Shown here piece after piece: positions 41,659-50,776 of a stretch of 64,000 nt of DNA; position 1 is the stretch's first letter, and every line of letters starts with the position of its first letter. Source of the DNA: Brevundimonas vitisensis. GTDB lineage: Bacteria > Pseudomonadota > Alphaproteobacteria > Caulobacterales > Caulobacteraceae. The DNA lies in assembly GCF_016656965.1 (NCBI RefSeq), contig NZ_CP067977.1:2318501-2382500 (forward strand), given 5' to 3'. Both the position numbers and the translations under genes were made by a program. Under the pieces are notes generated by a model. That model saw only the letters and a list, made by a program, of their open reading frames with translations, had not been told where the DNA came from and did no database searches.

Positions 41659-43554
41659 ATGGCTGGTGTCGAAGCGTTGAAGACGGCGGAATTCCAGGCG
41701 GTTGCGTCCGGGACGGTCTCCGACCGACCCCAGCTGAAGGTCGTGCCGTCCATCGTTTTGGACCGGTCGCGCGACGAGCTGCTGACCGCCTTCGGCAAAA
41801 AGACGCTGGAAGACCGCTATCTCCTTCCGGGCGAAAGCTATCAGGACATGTTCGCCCGGGTCGCCACCGCCTACGCCGACGATGAAGCGGTGAATCCGGG
41901 CCATGCCCAGCGCGTCTATGACTATATGTCCAAGCTGTGGTTCATGCCCTCGACGCCGGTGCTGTCGAACGGCGGGGCCGATCGCGGTCTGCCGATCAGC
42001 TGTTTCCTGAATGCCGTCGGCGACAGCCTGGACGGCATCCAATCGGTCTGGAACGAGAACGTTTCACTGGCCTCCAACGGCGGCGGCATCGGCACCTATT
42101 GGGGCAGCGTCCGGTCGATCGGCGAGAAGGTCAAGGGCGCAGGCCAGACCAGCGGCATCATCCCCTTCATCCGCGTGATGGACAGCCTGACGCTGGCGAT
42201 CAGCCAGGGCAGCCTGCGGCGCGGCTCCGCGGCCGTCTACCTGGACGTGCATCACCCCGAGATCGAGGAGTTTCTGGAAATCCGGAAGCCCTCGGGCGAC
42301 TTCAACCGCAAGTCCCTGAACCTGCACCACGGCATCAACATCACCGACGAGTTCATGGAGGCGGTGAAGGCGGGCACGACCTTCGGCCTGCGTTCGCCCA
42401 AGAACCAGGAAGTGCTGAAGACGGTCGATGCGCGCAGCCTGTGGCAGAAGATCCTGGAAATCCGGCTGCAGACCGGAGAGCCCTATCTGATCTTCTCGGA
42501 CACGGTGAACCGGCAGATGCCGCAGCACCAGCGGGACCTGGGCCTGAAGGTGAAGCAGTCGAACCTGTGCAGCGAGATCATGCTGCACACCGGCCGTGAC
42601 CACCTGGGCATCGACCGCACGGCCGTCTGCTGCCTGTCGTCGGTCAATGCCGAAATGTTCCTGGAATGGCGCGAGGAGCCGCGCTTCGTCGAGGACCTGA
42701 TGCGGTTCCTGGACAATGTGCTGGAAGACTTCATCACCCGCGCCCCGCCGTCGATGTCGGCGGCCGTCTATTCCGCACGCCGCGAGCGGTCGGTGGGCCT
42801 GGGCCTGATGGGCTTCCACTCCTTCCTCCAGGCCCAGGGCGTGGCTTTTGAATCGGCCATGGCCAAGTCGTGGAACATGCGGCTGTTCAAACACCTGCGC
42901 CGCGAGGCCGACAAGGCCAGCCGCCTGCTGGCCGAGGAAAAGGGCCCGTGCGAGGATGCGGCCGAGCGTGGCGTGATGGAGCGGTTCAGCCACAAGCTGG
43001 CCATCGCCCCGACCGCCTCCATCAGCATCATCTGCGGTGGTACCAGCGCGGGGATCGAGCCGATCCCGGCCAATATCTATACCCACAAGACCCTGTCGGG
43101 CTCGTTCGCCGTCAAGAACCCCTTCCTGGAGCGACTGCTGGAAGAGAAGGGGCTGAACACCGACGCGACCTGGTCCTCCATTCTGGAGAAAGAGGGCTCG
43201 GTCCAGCACCTGGACAGCCTGACCGAGGACGAAAAGGCGATCTACAAGACCGCCTTCGAACTGGATCAGCGCTGGGTGGTCGAACTGGCCGCCGACCGGA
43301 CGCCGGAAATCTGTCAGGCGCAGTCGATCAACCTGTTCATCCCCGGCGATGTGAACAAGTGGGACCTGCACATGCTGCACTGGACGGCGTGGGAGCGGGG
43401 CGTGAAGTCGCTGTATTACCTGCGCTCCAAGTCGGTTCAGCGCGCCGCCTTCGCCGGCAGCGAGGACAAGGCAGAGACCGAGGTCGATCCGAACCAGCCC
43501 GACCTGTTCAGCGCTGCCCGCACCGACTACGACGAGTGCCTGGCCTGCCAGTAG
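41659..43554 (+). CDS. nrdA: Class I ribonucleotide reductase, large subunit
   Basis: 631 residues. Catalytic-domain motifs include PSTPVLSNGG, NLCSEI, and the C-terminal redox pair CLAC near the end (YDECLACQ). The N-terminus (about 1-50) lacks the ATP-cone found in E. coli NrdA, so overall-activity control by dATP at this subunit is absent. It reduces ribonucleotides together with NrdB, encoded 5.4 kb away on the other strand. Two NrdR-type boxes with 31-base spacing lie before it. Confidence 0.96.
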   Translation: MAGVEALKTAEFQAVASGTVSDRPQLKVVPSIVLDRSRDELLTAFGKKTLEDRYLLPGESYQDMFARVATAYADDEAVNPGHAQRVYDYMSKLWFMPSTPVLSNGGADRGLPISCFLNAVGDSLDGIQSVWNENVSLASNGGGIGTYWGSVRSIGEKVKGAGQTSGIIPFIRVMDSLTLAISQGSLRRGSAAVYLDVHHPEIEEFLEIRKPSGDFNRKSLNLHHGINITDEFMEAVKAGTTFGLRSPKNQEVLKTVDARSLWQKILEIRLQTGEPYLIFSDTVNRQMPQHQRDLGLKVKQSNLCSEIMLHTGRDHLGIDRTAVCCLSSVNAEMFLEWREEPRFVEDLMRFLDNVLEDFITRAPPSMSAAVYSARRERSVGLGLMGFHSFLQAQGVAFESAMAKSWNMRLFKHLRREADKASRLLAEEKGPCEDAAERGVMERFSHKLAIAPTASISIICGGTSAGIEPIPANIYTHKTLSGSFAVKNPFLERLLEEKGLNTDATWSSILEKEGSVQHLDSLTEDEKAIYKTAFELDQRWVVELAADRTPEICQAQSINLFIPGDVNKWDLHMLHWTAWERGVKSLYYLRSKSVQRAAFAGSEDKAETEVDPNQPDLFSAARTDYDECLACQ

Positions 43555-43573
43555 ACTCGAAGTAGGGCGCTAT

Positions 43574-43608
43574 CGCTCGCCGCGCGGCGGCTCGCTGCTT
43601 GAGCGCGT
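43574..43608. repeat. Dispersed intergenic element, copy B
   Basis: Shares CGCGCGG, GGCTCGC and GCTTGAGCGCG blocks with copies A and C; starts 20 bases after the nrdA stop. Confidence 0.5.
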
Positions 43609-43721
43609 TCAATGGGGCGTTGGGGTGCGGGTAGAAGCTGACCCGCTCACCTCTGGGCTCACTCTTCACCCGTGCTCACCCCGACGCTTGAGCGGCGGGG
43701 CGGCGTCCCCATATCGGGGGC

Positions 43722-44723
43722 ATGATCCCGCTTTCCATACTCGACCTCGCGCCGGTGCCCGAAGGGTCCGACGTGTCCCAGGCCTTGGCCAATACCATCG
43801 ACCTGGCCCGCCATGCCGAGCGGCTGGGCTATCACCGCTACTGGCTGGCCGAACATCACAACATGCCGGGGATCGCCAGCGCCGCGACCTCGGTGGTGAT
43901 CGGGGCGGTGGCCGCCGCGACCCGGACGATAAGGGTCGGGGCAGGGGGCGTCATGCTGCCCAACCACGCCCCCTATGTGATCGCCGAGCAGTTCGGCACC
44001 CTGGCGGCTCTGCATCCTGGGCGCATCGACCTGGGCCTGGGCCGCGCACCGGGATCCGACATGGCGACCAGCCGGGCTCTGCGCCGGACGCTGCAGGGCG
44101 ATGTCGATGCCTTTCCGCAGGATGTGCAGGAACTGATGCACTGGTTCGGTCCGGCACAGGACGGCCAGCGCATCGCCGCCCATCCGGGGCAGGGCCAGGA
44201 CGTGCCGATCTGGATCCTGGGGTCGTCAACCTATGGCGCGCAACTGGCCGCACATCTGGGCCTGCCCTATGCCTTCGCCAGCCATTTTGCGCCGGGCGAC
44301 CTGCACCGCGCGCTGGAGGTTTATCGCCGGACCTTCCGGCCGTCCGAGCAGTTGGCCAAGCCGCATGTGATGCTGGGCTTCAACGTCTTCGCTGCCGAAA
44401 CGGACGAGGCAGCGCAGGTGTTGTTCACCTCGGTCCAGCAGGCCTTTGTGAACCTGAGATCGGGTCGTCCCGGCAAGCTGCCGCCGCCCGTAGCCGGCTA
44501 TGCAGAAGGCCTGAGCTCGGGCGAGCGGGCCATGATCGATCAAGCCCTGGCCTGTTCGGCCGTGGGCTCACCCGCGACCGTGCGCCGTCAGGTTCAGGCC
44601 TTTGTCGAGGCTACGGGGGCAGACGAAATGATGATCACGAGCCAGATCTGGGATCCGGCCGCCCGCGTCCGCTCGCTGGAGCTGCTGGCCGGGGCGATGG
44701 CGGACGCGCCCGTCGCGGCCTGA
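43722..44723 (+). CDS. Luciferase-like (LLM) flavin-dependent oxidoreductase
   Basis: 333 residues. It opens [12 protein letters not shown] and has the [19 protein letters not shown] stretch typical of the YhbW/LuxA-like group, then [12 protein letters not shown] near 110. A TIM-barrel monooxygenase using reduced flavin. The substrate is unknown. Its last 88 bases overlap, in antisense, the 3' end of a small capsule-operon gene. Confidence 0.9.
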   Translation: MIPLSILDLAPVPEGSDVSQALANTIDLARHAERLGYHRYWLAEHHNMPGIASAATSVVIGAVAAATRTIRVGAGGVMLPNHAPYVIAEQFGTLAALHPGRIDLGLGRAPGSDMATSRALRRTLQGDVDAFPQDVQELMHWFGPAQDGQRIAAHPGQGQDVPIWILGSSTYGAQLAAHLGLPYAFASHFAPGDLHRALEVYRRTFRPSEQLAKPHVMLGFNVFAAETDEAAQVLFTSVQQAFVNLRSGRPGKLPPPVAGYAEGLSSGERAMIDQALACSAVGSPATVRRQVQAFVEATGADEMMITSQIWDPAARVRSLELLAGAMADAPVAA

Positions 44724-45087
44724 CTTTCGGCGCCGTCAGGTCGAGGGCGGCTAGCAGGACGGCATCGTCGATCTCGCCCGCAGCGCGTCGCTCGCGCAGG
44801 GTGCGACACAGGCCCAGGCTCCGTGCGGCATTGGCCAGGTCGGCGTCAGCCGCGTCGGCTCCCAGCCGGTCCAGCGTGCCATAGCGCCAGCCCTTTTCCG
44901 GCGGACGCTCCAACACCAGCTGAAATCGGTCCGACGGGGTCAGGTCGGAGCCCAGGAAGGTCCATGCCTTGGCGCGCGGGCCGCGCCGGTAATGCCCCGG
45001 CGTCGTCGGCAGGCCGTGGGCGGCATAGACCCGCAAGGCCGCTGCCTCGATCGCCGCCAGCCGCTGGTCCACGGACGGGTCGCTCAC
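44635..45087 (-). CDS. Unknown protein at the end of the second capsule operon
   Basis: About 150 residues from a GTG at 45087, seven bases after the export-lipoprotein stop. The core (about 5-115) is well-formed alpha/beta sequence with [27 protein letters not shown]. The last ~30 residues are basic and proline-rich and lie opposite the end of the LLM gene, so the natural stop might differ. No family is recognised; placement suggests a link to capsule synthesis. Confidence 0.6.
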   Translation of the reverse strand: MSDPSVDQRLAAIEAAALRVYAAHGLPTTPGHYRRGPRAKAWTFLGSDLTPSDRFQLVLERPPEKGWRYGTLDRLGADAADADLANAARSLGLCRTLRERRAAGEIDDAVLLAALDLTAPKVRPRRARPPSPRPAAPASGRGRPDPRSGS

Positions 45088-45094
45088 CGCCGCT

Positions 45095-46228
45095 TCAATC
45101 GTTGGACAGGGTGCTGGTGACCGAGACGTCATAGACGACGCGGGTGATGCTCTGGACGAACTCGAAGAATTTTCGGGCCTCGGCGGAATCGGAGCGAGGC
45201 ACATACAGGACGTCGTCGGGCTGGATCAGGAACCTCCCGGCAGCGAAGAAGCCGTCCGGCTCGGCCAGGTCCAGGCGATAGACCACCGGCACGCCGCGGG
45301 GCGTCGGAGCCTGGGTCAGGCCCAGGGCCTGGGCCACCTCGGGCCGCTCGAAGCGGAAGACCATGACGGCACGGGCATTGGCGGACTGGGGATCCAGACC
45401 GCCGGCCCGGCCAAGCGCCCCGGCCAGGGTCAGCTCGCCCGCGCCCATGTCGGTCTCGGACACCGAGCCCAACGCCCCGAAGGCGGCATAGCGCCGGGGA
45501 CGATGAACAAGATTGACCTGATCGCCAGGGGCCAGGCGGATGTTCTGTCCGAACTCGCTGTTCAGGGCGGACAGGGGGGCTGACCAGCTGTCGCCGCCGC
45601 GGCGCACCACGACCGTAACGTCCTCGGAGGGGCGCGAGGCCCCGCCTGCCGCTGCGATCACGTCCAGCACGCGGTTGCCGTTGACGTTCAGCGACGTCCG
45701 GCCCGGATTGCGAACTTCGCCCAGGACGGTGACGCCGTTGGACGGATTGGAGGCGATGGACACCACCACCTGGGGCGCGGCGACCTTGCCCACCAGGGAC
45801 CGACGCACGGCCTCGGCGGCCTGGGGCGCGGTCAGGCCGACGACACGGACCGAGCCAGCAAACGGCACAGCGATGCCGCCCGATCGGTCCACCGTCACCG
45901 GCGGCAGGGTCTGGTTGCCGGACTGAACCGAGGCACCATTGCCGCGCGGTCCGAACAGGGTGCCGCTGGGCTCGAAGATGGCCACGGTCAAGGTGTCGCC
46001 GATGCCGATGACGTCGACCGGGGCGTCGCTGTCGGCACCGGCCAGGCTGGTCCCGGCCGGGGCGGAGACCAGGCGGATCCGCTCGGCCACGGCGGCATCC
46101 AGATCGACCAGGACATAGCCGGACTGATCCGCGCTGGCCACGGAACGGCCGGACGGTCCGTCGCGGGGCAGGGTCTGGCAGCCGGCCAGGGCGGCGACGA
46201 TCAGCAGGGACAGGACCGCTCGGGTCAT
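45095..46228 (-). CDS. Outer-membrane polysaccharide export lipoprotein (Wza/KpsD/CtrA type)
   Basis: 377 residues with a lipoprotein signal (VAALAGC, Cys about 17). The Poly_export domain comes near 75-180 (VIGIGDTLTVAIFEPSG). Two SLBB domains follow (VLGEVRNPGRTSLNVNG near 170; a second near 255-330 ending in QPDDVLYVPRS). It forms the outer-membrane exit channel for capsule. Overlaps the upstream glycosyltransferase stop by four bases. It probably works with KpsE and KpsMT encoded at 13-16 kb. Confidence 0.93.
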   Translation of the reverse strand: MTRAVLSLLIVAALAGCQTLPRDGPSGRSVASADQSGYVLVDLDAAVAERIRLVSAPAGTSLAGADSDAPVDVIGIGDTLTVAIFEPSGTLFGPRGNGASVQSGNQTLPPVTVDRSGGIAVPFAGSVRVVGLTAPQAAEAVRRSLVGKVAAPQVVVSIASNPSNGVTVLGEVRNPGRTSLNVNGNRVLDVIAAAGGASRPSEDVTVVVRRGGDSWSAPLSALNSEFGQNIRLAPGDQVNLVHRPRRYAAFGALGSVSETDMGAGELTLAGALGRAGGLDPQSANARAVMVFRFERPEVAQALGLTQAPTPRGVPVVYRLDLAEPDGFFAAGRFLIQPDDVLYVPRSDSAEARKFFEFVQSITRVVYDVSVTSTLSND

Positions 46229-47508
46229 GGACGCACACTCCGCAGAACATCCTGCTTACCGGCAAGGGGCAGGTTTGCGAAGGCCGCTACCTGTTCGAAA
46301 TGGGCCGGCCAGGTTGGCGCCTTGAACGACGGGCCAGGGGCCAGGGTTGCGACCGGGGTTGCGGTGGCCTGGGCAATGGCGGCCATCCAACCCAGACCGT
46401 CCAGTGGATCAATCAGCTGCGCGCCCGCCACCAGCTCGCGATGGACGGGGATGTCCGAAGCGATCAGGGGCACGCCCATGGCCATGGCCTCGACCGCTGG
46501 AAGGTCGAAGCCCTCCTCCGACGACGGGGCCAGGACGGCCCTTGCGCCGCGCATCAGCCGGGCCAGGGCCGCATCGGGCAGGTCGGCCGCCTGATGCACC
46601 AGCCCTTGCAGATTGGGCGAGCGCTCCAGATGGTCCATGACCGCCTCATTCTCCCAGCCCTGCCGGCCGATCAAAACCAGACGCGGCGTGGCCGGACCCA
46701 TGCGCTCTTCCAGCCGTCGCCAAAGGGTCAGAAGGAAGGCCAGATTCTTGCGGGCTTCCAGCGTCCCGACATGGACGAAATAGGGCGGTTCGGCGGGAGT
46801 CCAGCCCGGCGTCAGGAACCGGGACTCCAGACCCAGGGGCGCGGCCAGAACCGGCGGCGTGGCGATGTCCTCGCGCGCGGCAAAGGCCGACAGCTGCTCG
46901 CCGGTATGGGCCGAGTTGACTACGATCCGGTCGGCGTGGCGCAGGGCAACCCGCATCCGCGTGCGATGGCGGGTGGCCTCGCCCGGACGGCAGAACTCGG
47001 GGTGAGTGATCGGGATCAGGTCGTGGATCAGGATCAGAGGGGCGACCCCCGCCGCCGTCAGTTCGCTGAGGACGCGGGCGCTGTTCAGGCCGGTGTGGCC
47101 AACGTTCACATACAGATCCCCGCGTCGCAGTCGGGGCAGGGGACGACCTCGCAGCAGGCCCTGCAGCACCTGTCGCCCATGATCGGGAGCGGCGGGATCG
47201 AGGCCGATCAGGCTGCGTCCCCGCTGGGTAGCACCAAGGGCCTGGACCAGCCGGATTTCGGCCTCGGCCGGGGCTTCGTCCGCAGAGCCCGACCAGCGCG
47301 CCCGAAGCTGGGCCACCGTCTGGGCGAACCAGCGCGGGTCCAGCGCCCCCAGTTGGTCCCGCACGATCCGGACCGGGGTCAGGGTGATGCCCGAAAGCGA
47401 GACCAGCCATTCGGCATAGGCCAGGCAGACCCGGTCCACCCCCGTCGGCGCGCGCCGCCCGCCCCGATGGAGCAGCCGCGTCGCGTCGAACAGGACCCGC
47501 TGCGTCAT
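46225..47508 (-). CDS. Family 4 glycosyltransferase (GT-B fold)
   Basis: 427 residues. The C-terminal Glycos_transf_1 domain (about 235-400) has HVGTLEARKNL and the E-x7-E type motif in EEGFDLPAVEAMAMG. The N-terminal domain carries HDLIPITHP. Likely adds a sugar to the capsule repeat or its primer in the cytoplasm. It overlaps both neighbours by four bases. Confidence 0.9.
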   Translation of the reverse strand: MTQRVLFDATRLLHRGGRRAPTGVDRVCLAYAEWLVSLSGITLTPVRIVRDQLGALDPRWFAQTVAQLRARWSGSADEAPAEAEIRLVQALGATQRGRSLIGLDPAAPDHGRQVLQGLLRGRPLPRLRRGDLYVNVGHTGLNSARVLSELTAAGVAPLILIHDLIPITHPEFCRPGEATRHRTRMRVALRHADRIVVNSAHTGEQLSAFAAREDIATPPVLAAPLGLESRFLTPGWTPAEPPYFVHVGTLEARKNLAFLLTLWRRLEERMGPATPRLVLIGRQGWENEAVMDHLERSPNLQGLVHQAADLPDAALARLMRGARAVLAPSSEEGFDLPAVEAMAMGVPLIASDIPVHRELVAGAQLIDPLDGLGWMAAIAQATATPVATLAPGPSFKAPTWPAHFEQVAAFANLPLAGKQDVLRSVRP

Positions 47509-48821
47509 CTCACCCCGACGCGGCCATAGAGATCGGCCAGTCGCGCCTGATAGGCCTCGGGCGTGAACTTGGCCGCCTGGATGCGGCCGCGTGCCGAGAG
47601 ATCGGCCGCCAGATCGTCGTCGGCGGCCAGGGCGCGGAAATGGCGGGTCAGGCCGGTGACGTCATAGGGATCGACCATCAGGGCTGCGTCGCCCGCCACC
47701 TCGGGCAGGGAGGCGGCCGTCGAGGTGATGACCGGGGTGCCCAGGCTCATGGACTCCAGCACCGGCAGGCCGAACCCTTCGTACAGCGACGGAAACACGG
47801 TGCCGCGCGCGCCGCGGATCAGATCCACCAGCAGGGAGAAGGGCAGAAAGTCCCACAGCAGCAGCTTCTTCTTGCGGACCGCCTTGTCGCGCCGCGCCTG
47901 ATGCATCAGGGCCGTCTCTTCCTCGTCCAGCCAGGCCCGGCCGCCCACAACGATCAGAGGCTGGCTGACGCCCGAGGCCAGATAGGCCTCGACGATCCGG
48001 GCCAGGTTCTTCTTGGGTTCGATCGCGCCGAAATAGAGGAAGTAGCCCTTCCACGGCACCTTGAAGACATTCTCGATCGTGGCGGCGACCTCGGTATCGT
48101 CCTTGGCCAGAAGGCGCGGGGGGATGCCGACCGACTGATAGGTATTGGTCACCCGGTGCTCGGGCACGCCCAGCAGGCGGATCACGTCCTGGCGCGTCGC
48201 CTCGGACACCACGGCGATGTGGTCGGCCTTCTTCGCGATCTTGCGGCACAGGCGCAGGAACATGCGCTTGTTGTCCAAGGTGGTGTGCGGCAGGCGCAGC
48301 GGGATCATGTCGTGGATCGTATAGACATTGGCCATGCCCCGTGCCCGCAGGGGCATGGCGGTGGTCCAGTGCATGACGTCCGGTCTCGACACGGTCGGGT
48401 GACCCCGGAAACCGACCGGGGTGAAGACCTTGGACTGGCCGAAGGCTCCGCCCGCCAGGCCATAAATGCGCGGCGAACTCCAGAAGGCGCTGACCGGCGG
48501 GCGTCCGCCGCCGCGTGCCGGCCAGATGATCTCGTCGGTGGGGGCCACGGCCCGGGCCGGTCGGCCGAACCGACCGGTGTGATGCTCCCACGCCCGGCGC
48601 CAAGGCCGGACATTGGGCGAATAGGCGTCGGTGAGAGCGATCTCGTTCAGCAGCTCACGCCGGTTGAAGGTGGCGGCGGGACCGTAAAGGACCTGGGTCT
48701 CCATCCCCATGGCATTGAGGTTGGACAGCAGGTTGCGCCCATAGGTGGCGATGCCGGAGCCCTTCTTGAGGGCCAGGTTCATGCCGTCGATGCAGACGGT
48801 GGTCTTAGAAGAGCCAGTCAT
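47505..48821 (-). CDS. Family 4 glycosyltransferase (GT-B fold)
   Basis: 438 residues. The N-terminal part has DGMNLALKKGSGIATYGRNL (glycine-rich acceptor loop) and YTIHDMIPLRLPH. The C-terminal part has YFGAIEPKKNL and the E-x7-E motif in YEGFGLPVLESMSLG. Related to the following glycosyltransferase gene in architecture. It shares one base with the kdsD stop (TGATG), so it is tightly coupled to Kdo precursor supply. Confidence 0.9.
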   Translation of the reverse strand: MTGSSKTTVCIDGMNLALKKGSGIATYGRNLLSNLNAMGMETQVLYGPAATFNRRELLNEIALTDAYSPNVRPWRRAWEHHTGRFGRPARAVAPTDEIIWPARGGGRPPVSAFWSSPRIYGLAGGAFGQSKVFTPVGFRGHPTVSRPDVMHWTTAMPLRARGMANVYTIHDMIPLRLPHTTLDNKRMFLRLCRKIAKKADHIAVVSEATRQDVIRLLGVPEHRVTNTYQSVGIPPRLLAKDDTEVAATIENVFKVPWKGYFLYFGAIEPKKNLARIVEAYLASGVSQPLIVVGGRAWLDEEETALMHQARRDKAVRKKKLLLWDFLPFSLLVDLIRGARGTVFPSLYEGFGLPVLESMSLGTPVITSTAASLPEVAGDAALMVDPYDVTGLTRHFRALAADDDLAADLSARGRIQAAKFTPEAYQARLADLYGRVGVR

Positions 48822-49807
48822 CAGGCCACATACCCCGCCTGCATCAGCTCGGCGATGTGGATGATGGCGGCGGGCCGTCCCTCGACCACCACGAACAGGG
48901 TCGAGATGCGGTTTTGGGTCAGGATGTCGACCGCATCGCTCATGCGGGCATCCGGGCCGACGACCTTCGGGTCCCGGCTCATGATGTCGGCGGCCGTCAA
49001 TGCGGTAATGTCCCGCGCGAAGGCCCGGCGCACATCGCCGTCGGTGATGACGCCGGCCAGGGTGCCGTCGTCCGAAAGAACGGCGACCGCGCCCTTCCGT
49101 CCCTCCGTGATGGCCGAGACGACCTCGGCGAAGGTCGCGGCATGGCCGACGGTGGGGGCGGGCGCATGGGCATCGCCCATCCAGTCGCCGACGCTCTGCA
49201 AGCTCATGCCCAGCTTGCCGCCGGGGTGGTGCAGACCAAAGGCTTCGCGGCTGAAGCCGCGCCGGTCCATCAGCACCATGGCCAGGGCATCGCCGAGCGC
49301 CAGGGTCATCAGGGTCGAGGTGGTGGGGGCCAGACCCTCGGGACAGGCCTCGGCCACCTGGGGCATGGCCAGGACCACCTGGGCGTTGCGGCCGAGGAAG
49401 CTGGACGGCCGCTGCGTCAGGCCGATGACGGGAATACCCTCGCGCTGGCAGAAGATCAGCGGGTCACGCAGTTCCCGGCTCTCGCCCGAGTTGGAGATGG
49501 CCAGAAGCGTCGTGTCATGGCGCAGCATGCCCAGGTCGCCATGGCTCATTTCCGCCGGATGGACGAAAAAGGCATTGGTCCCGGTGGAGGCCAGGGTGGC
49601 GGCGATCTTGCCGCCGATATGGCCGGACTTGCCCATGCCGGTCACCACGACATAGCCGGGGCGACCCATGATGATGTCGCAGGCCCGGGCGAGGCTGTCG
49701 TCGATCGTGCCTTCCAGAGCCTGCAGGGCCTGGATGTTCAGCCGGATCACCGCACGGGCGCGCTCGATCATAGCGGACGGCGAGGCGGCAAGGGTGTCGG
49801 CGGTCAT
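48821..49807 (-). CDS. kdsD: D-arabinose-5-phosphate isomerase (KpsF/KdsD/GutQ family)
   Basis: 328 residues. The SIS sugar-isomerase domain (about 40-180) has VVTGMGKSGHIGGK and AISNSGESRE. Two CBS domains follow (about 205-325; GVITDGDVRRA in the first). It converts ribulose-5-P to arabinose-5-P, the first step to Kdo. As the first gene of the capsule operon it probably serves as the capsule-dedicated isomerase (KpsF), though it could also supply LPS Kdo. Confidence 0.93.
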   Translation of the reverse strand: MTADTLAASPSAMIERARAVIRLNIQALQALEGTIDDSLARACDIIMGRPGYVVVTGMGKSGHIGGKIAATLASTGTNAFFVHPAEMSHGDLGMLRHDTTLLAISNSGESRELRDPLIFCQREGIPVIGLTQRPSSFLGRNAQVVLAMPQVAEACPEGLAPTTSTLMTLALGDALAMVLMDRRGFSREAFGLHHPGGKLGMSLQSVGDWMGDAHAPAPTVGHAATFAEVVSAITEGRKGAVAVLSDDGTLAGVITDGDVRRAFARDITALTAADIMSRDPKVVGPDARMSDAVDILTQNRISTLFVVVEGRPAAIIHIAELMQAGYVA

Positions 49808-49996
49808 TCACAGCTTCCAGGGCGCCCTTGCGCGGGCATTTATGGAGTGGCGAATTGCAGCATCCGGACCGGTTTCACAATGGCGAGACGAACGCCGTGT
49901 ATCGGGTGCGATCGATAAATCGGGCCGCCTGCCCAACCTTTGCCGGACTGAAGCGTTAGCGCCGACGGGGCAAACAACAACGACCATTGGAACCGT

Positions 49997-50776
49997 ATGA
50001 CCGTCCACGCCGGAAGCCTGACCCATATCCTGCCACCGCCGCCGATCGAGACCTTGCGGCGTCCGGCGCTGTTTCTGGATATGGACGGTGTGTTGGCTCC
50101 GCTGGCCCCGCATCCCGACGACGTGGTGCCGGTGGCGCGACGGACGGCGGTGCTCAAACAGCTGATCCAGCGACTGGACGGCCGGGTAGCGATCGTCAGT
50201 GGACGGACGTTGGCGGAGATCGACAGGATCAGCGATGGGGCGGCCCAAGCTGCCTCGGGCGTGCATGGACTGGAGCGACGCGGCGCCGACGGGGTTTCGG
50301 TGCGGGACGAAGCCGATCCGGCGGTGAAACAGGCCGTGGCGGCCTTCAACGCCTTCGCAGCCGAACGGCCGGGCGTTGTCGTAGAGGACAAGGGCGTGGC
50401 CGCCGGACTGCATTACCGCAGGGCACCCGACCAAGGTGGTGCGGCTCAGGCCTTGGCCAGTGAGATCGCCGACCGGACGGGACTGGTGCTGCAGCCGGGC
50501 TCGATGGTGCTGGAGTTGAAGACGCCCGGCACCGACAAGGGCACGGCGGTGACGGCCTTCATGGATCAGCCGCCGTTCAAGGGGGCATTCCCCATCATGG
50601 TCGGCGACGACCTGACCGACGAGCATGGCTTTGCTGCGGCGACGGCGTTGGGTGGGTTCGGCGTCCTGGTCGGCCCGCCGCGCGAGACGGCGGCACGCTA
50701 CGGCCTGGCCGATGTCGACGCCGTCCTGGATTGGCTGGAGGCCGTGGCGGCGTCCGTTTCGGAGACCCCTGCATGA
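49997..50776 (+). CDS. otsB: Trehalose-6-phosphate phosphatase
   Basis: 259 residues of the HAD type: FLDMDGVLAPL near residue 26, IVSGRTLAEI near 64, and the metal-site VGDDLTDEHGF near 200. It releases trehalose from trehalose-6-phosphate. First of the otsB-GH15-otsA operon; its stop overlaps the GH15 start (ATGA). Confidence 0.95.
   Translation: MTVHAGSLTHILPPPPIETLRRPALFLDMDGVLAPLAPHPDDVVPVARRTAVLKQLIQRLDGRVAIVSGRTLAEIDRISDGAAQAASGVHGLERRGADGVSVRDEADPAVKQAVAAFNAFAAERPGVVVEDKGVAAGLHYRRAPDQGGAAQALASEIADRTGLVLQPGSMVLELKTPGTDKGTAVTAFMDQPPFKGAFPIMVGDDLTDEHGFAAATALGGFGVLVGPPRETAARYGLADVDAVLDWLEAVAASVSETPA

Noticed and set aside
49985..50000. GGAAC just before otsB as an EcfG promoter
   Set aside because: No CGTT at 16 or 17 bases, and it overlaps the start codon.
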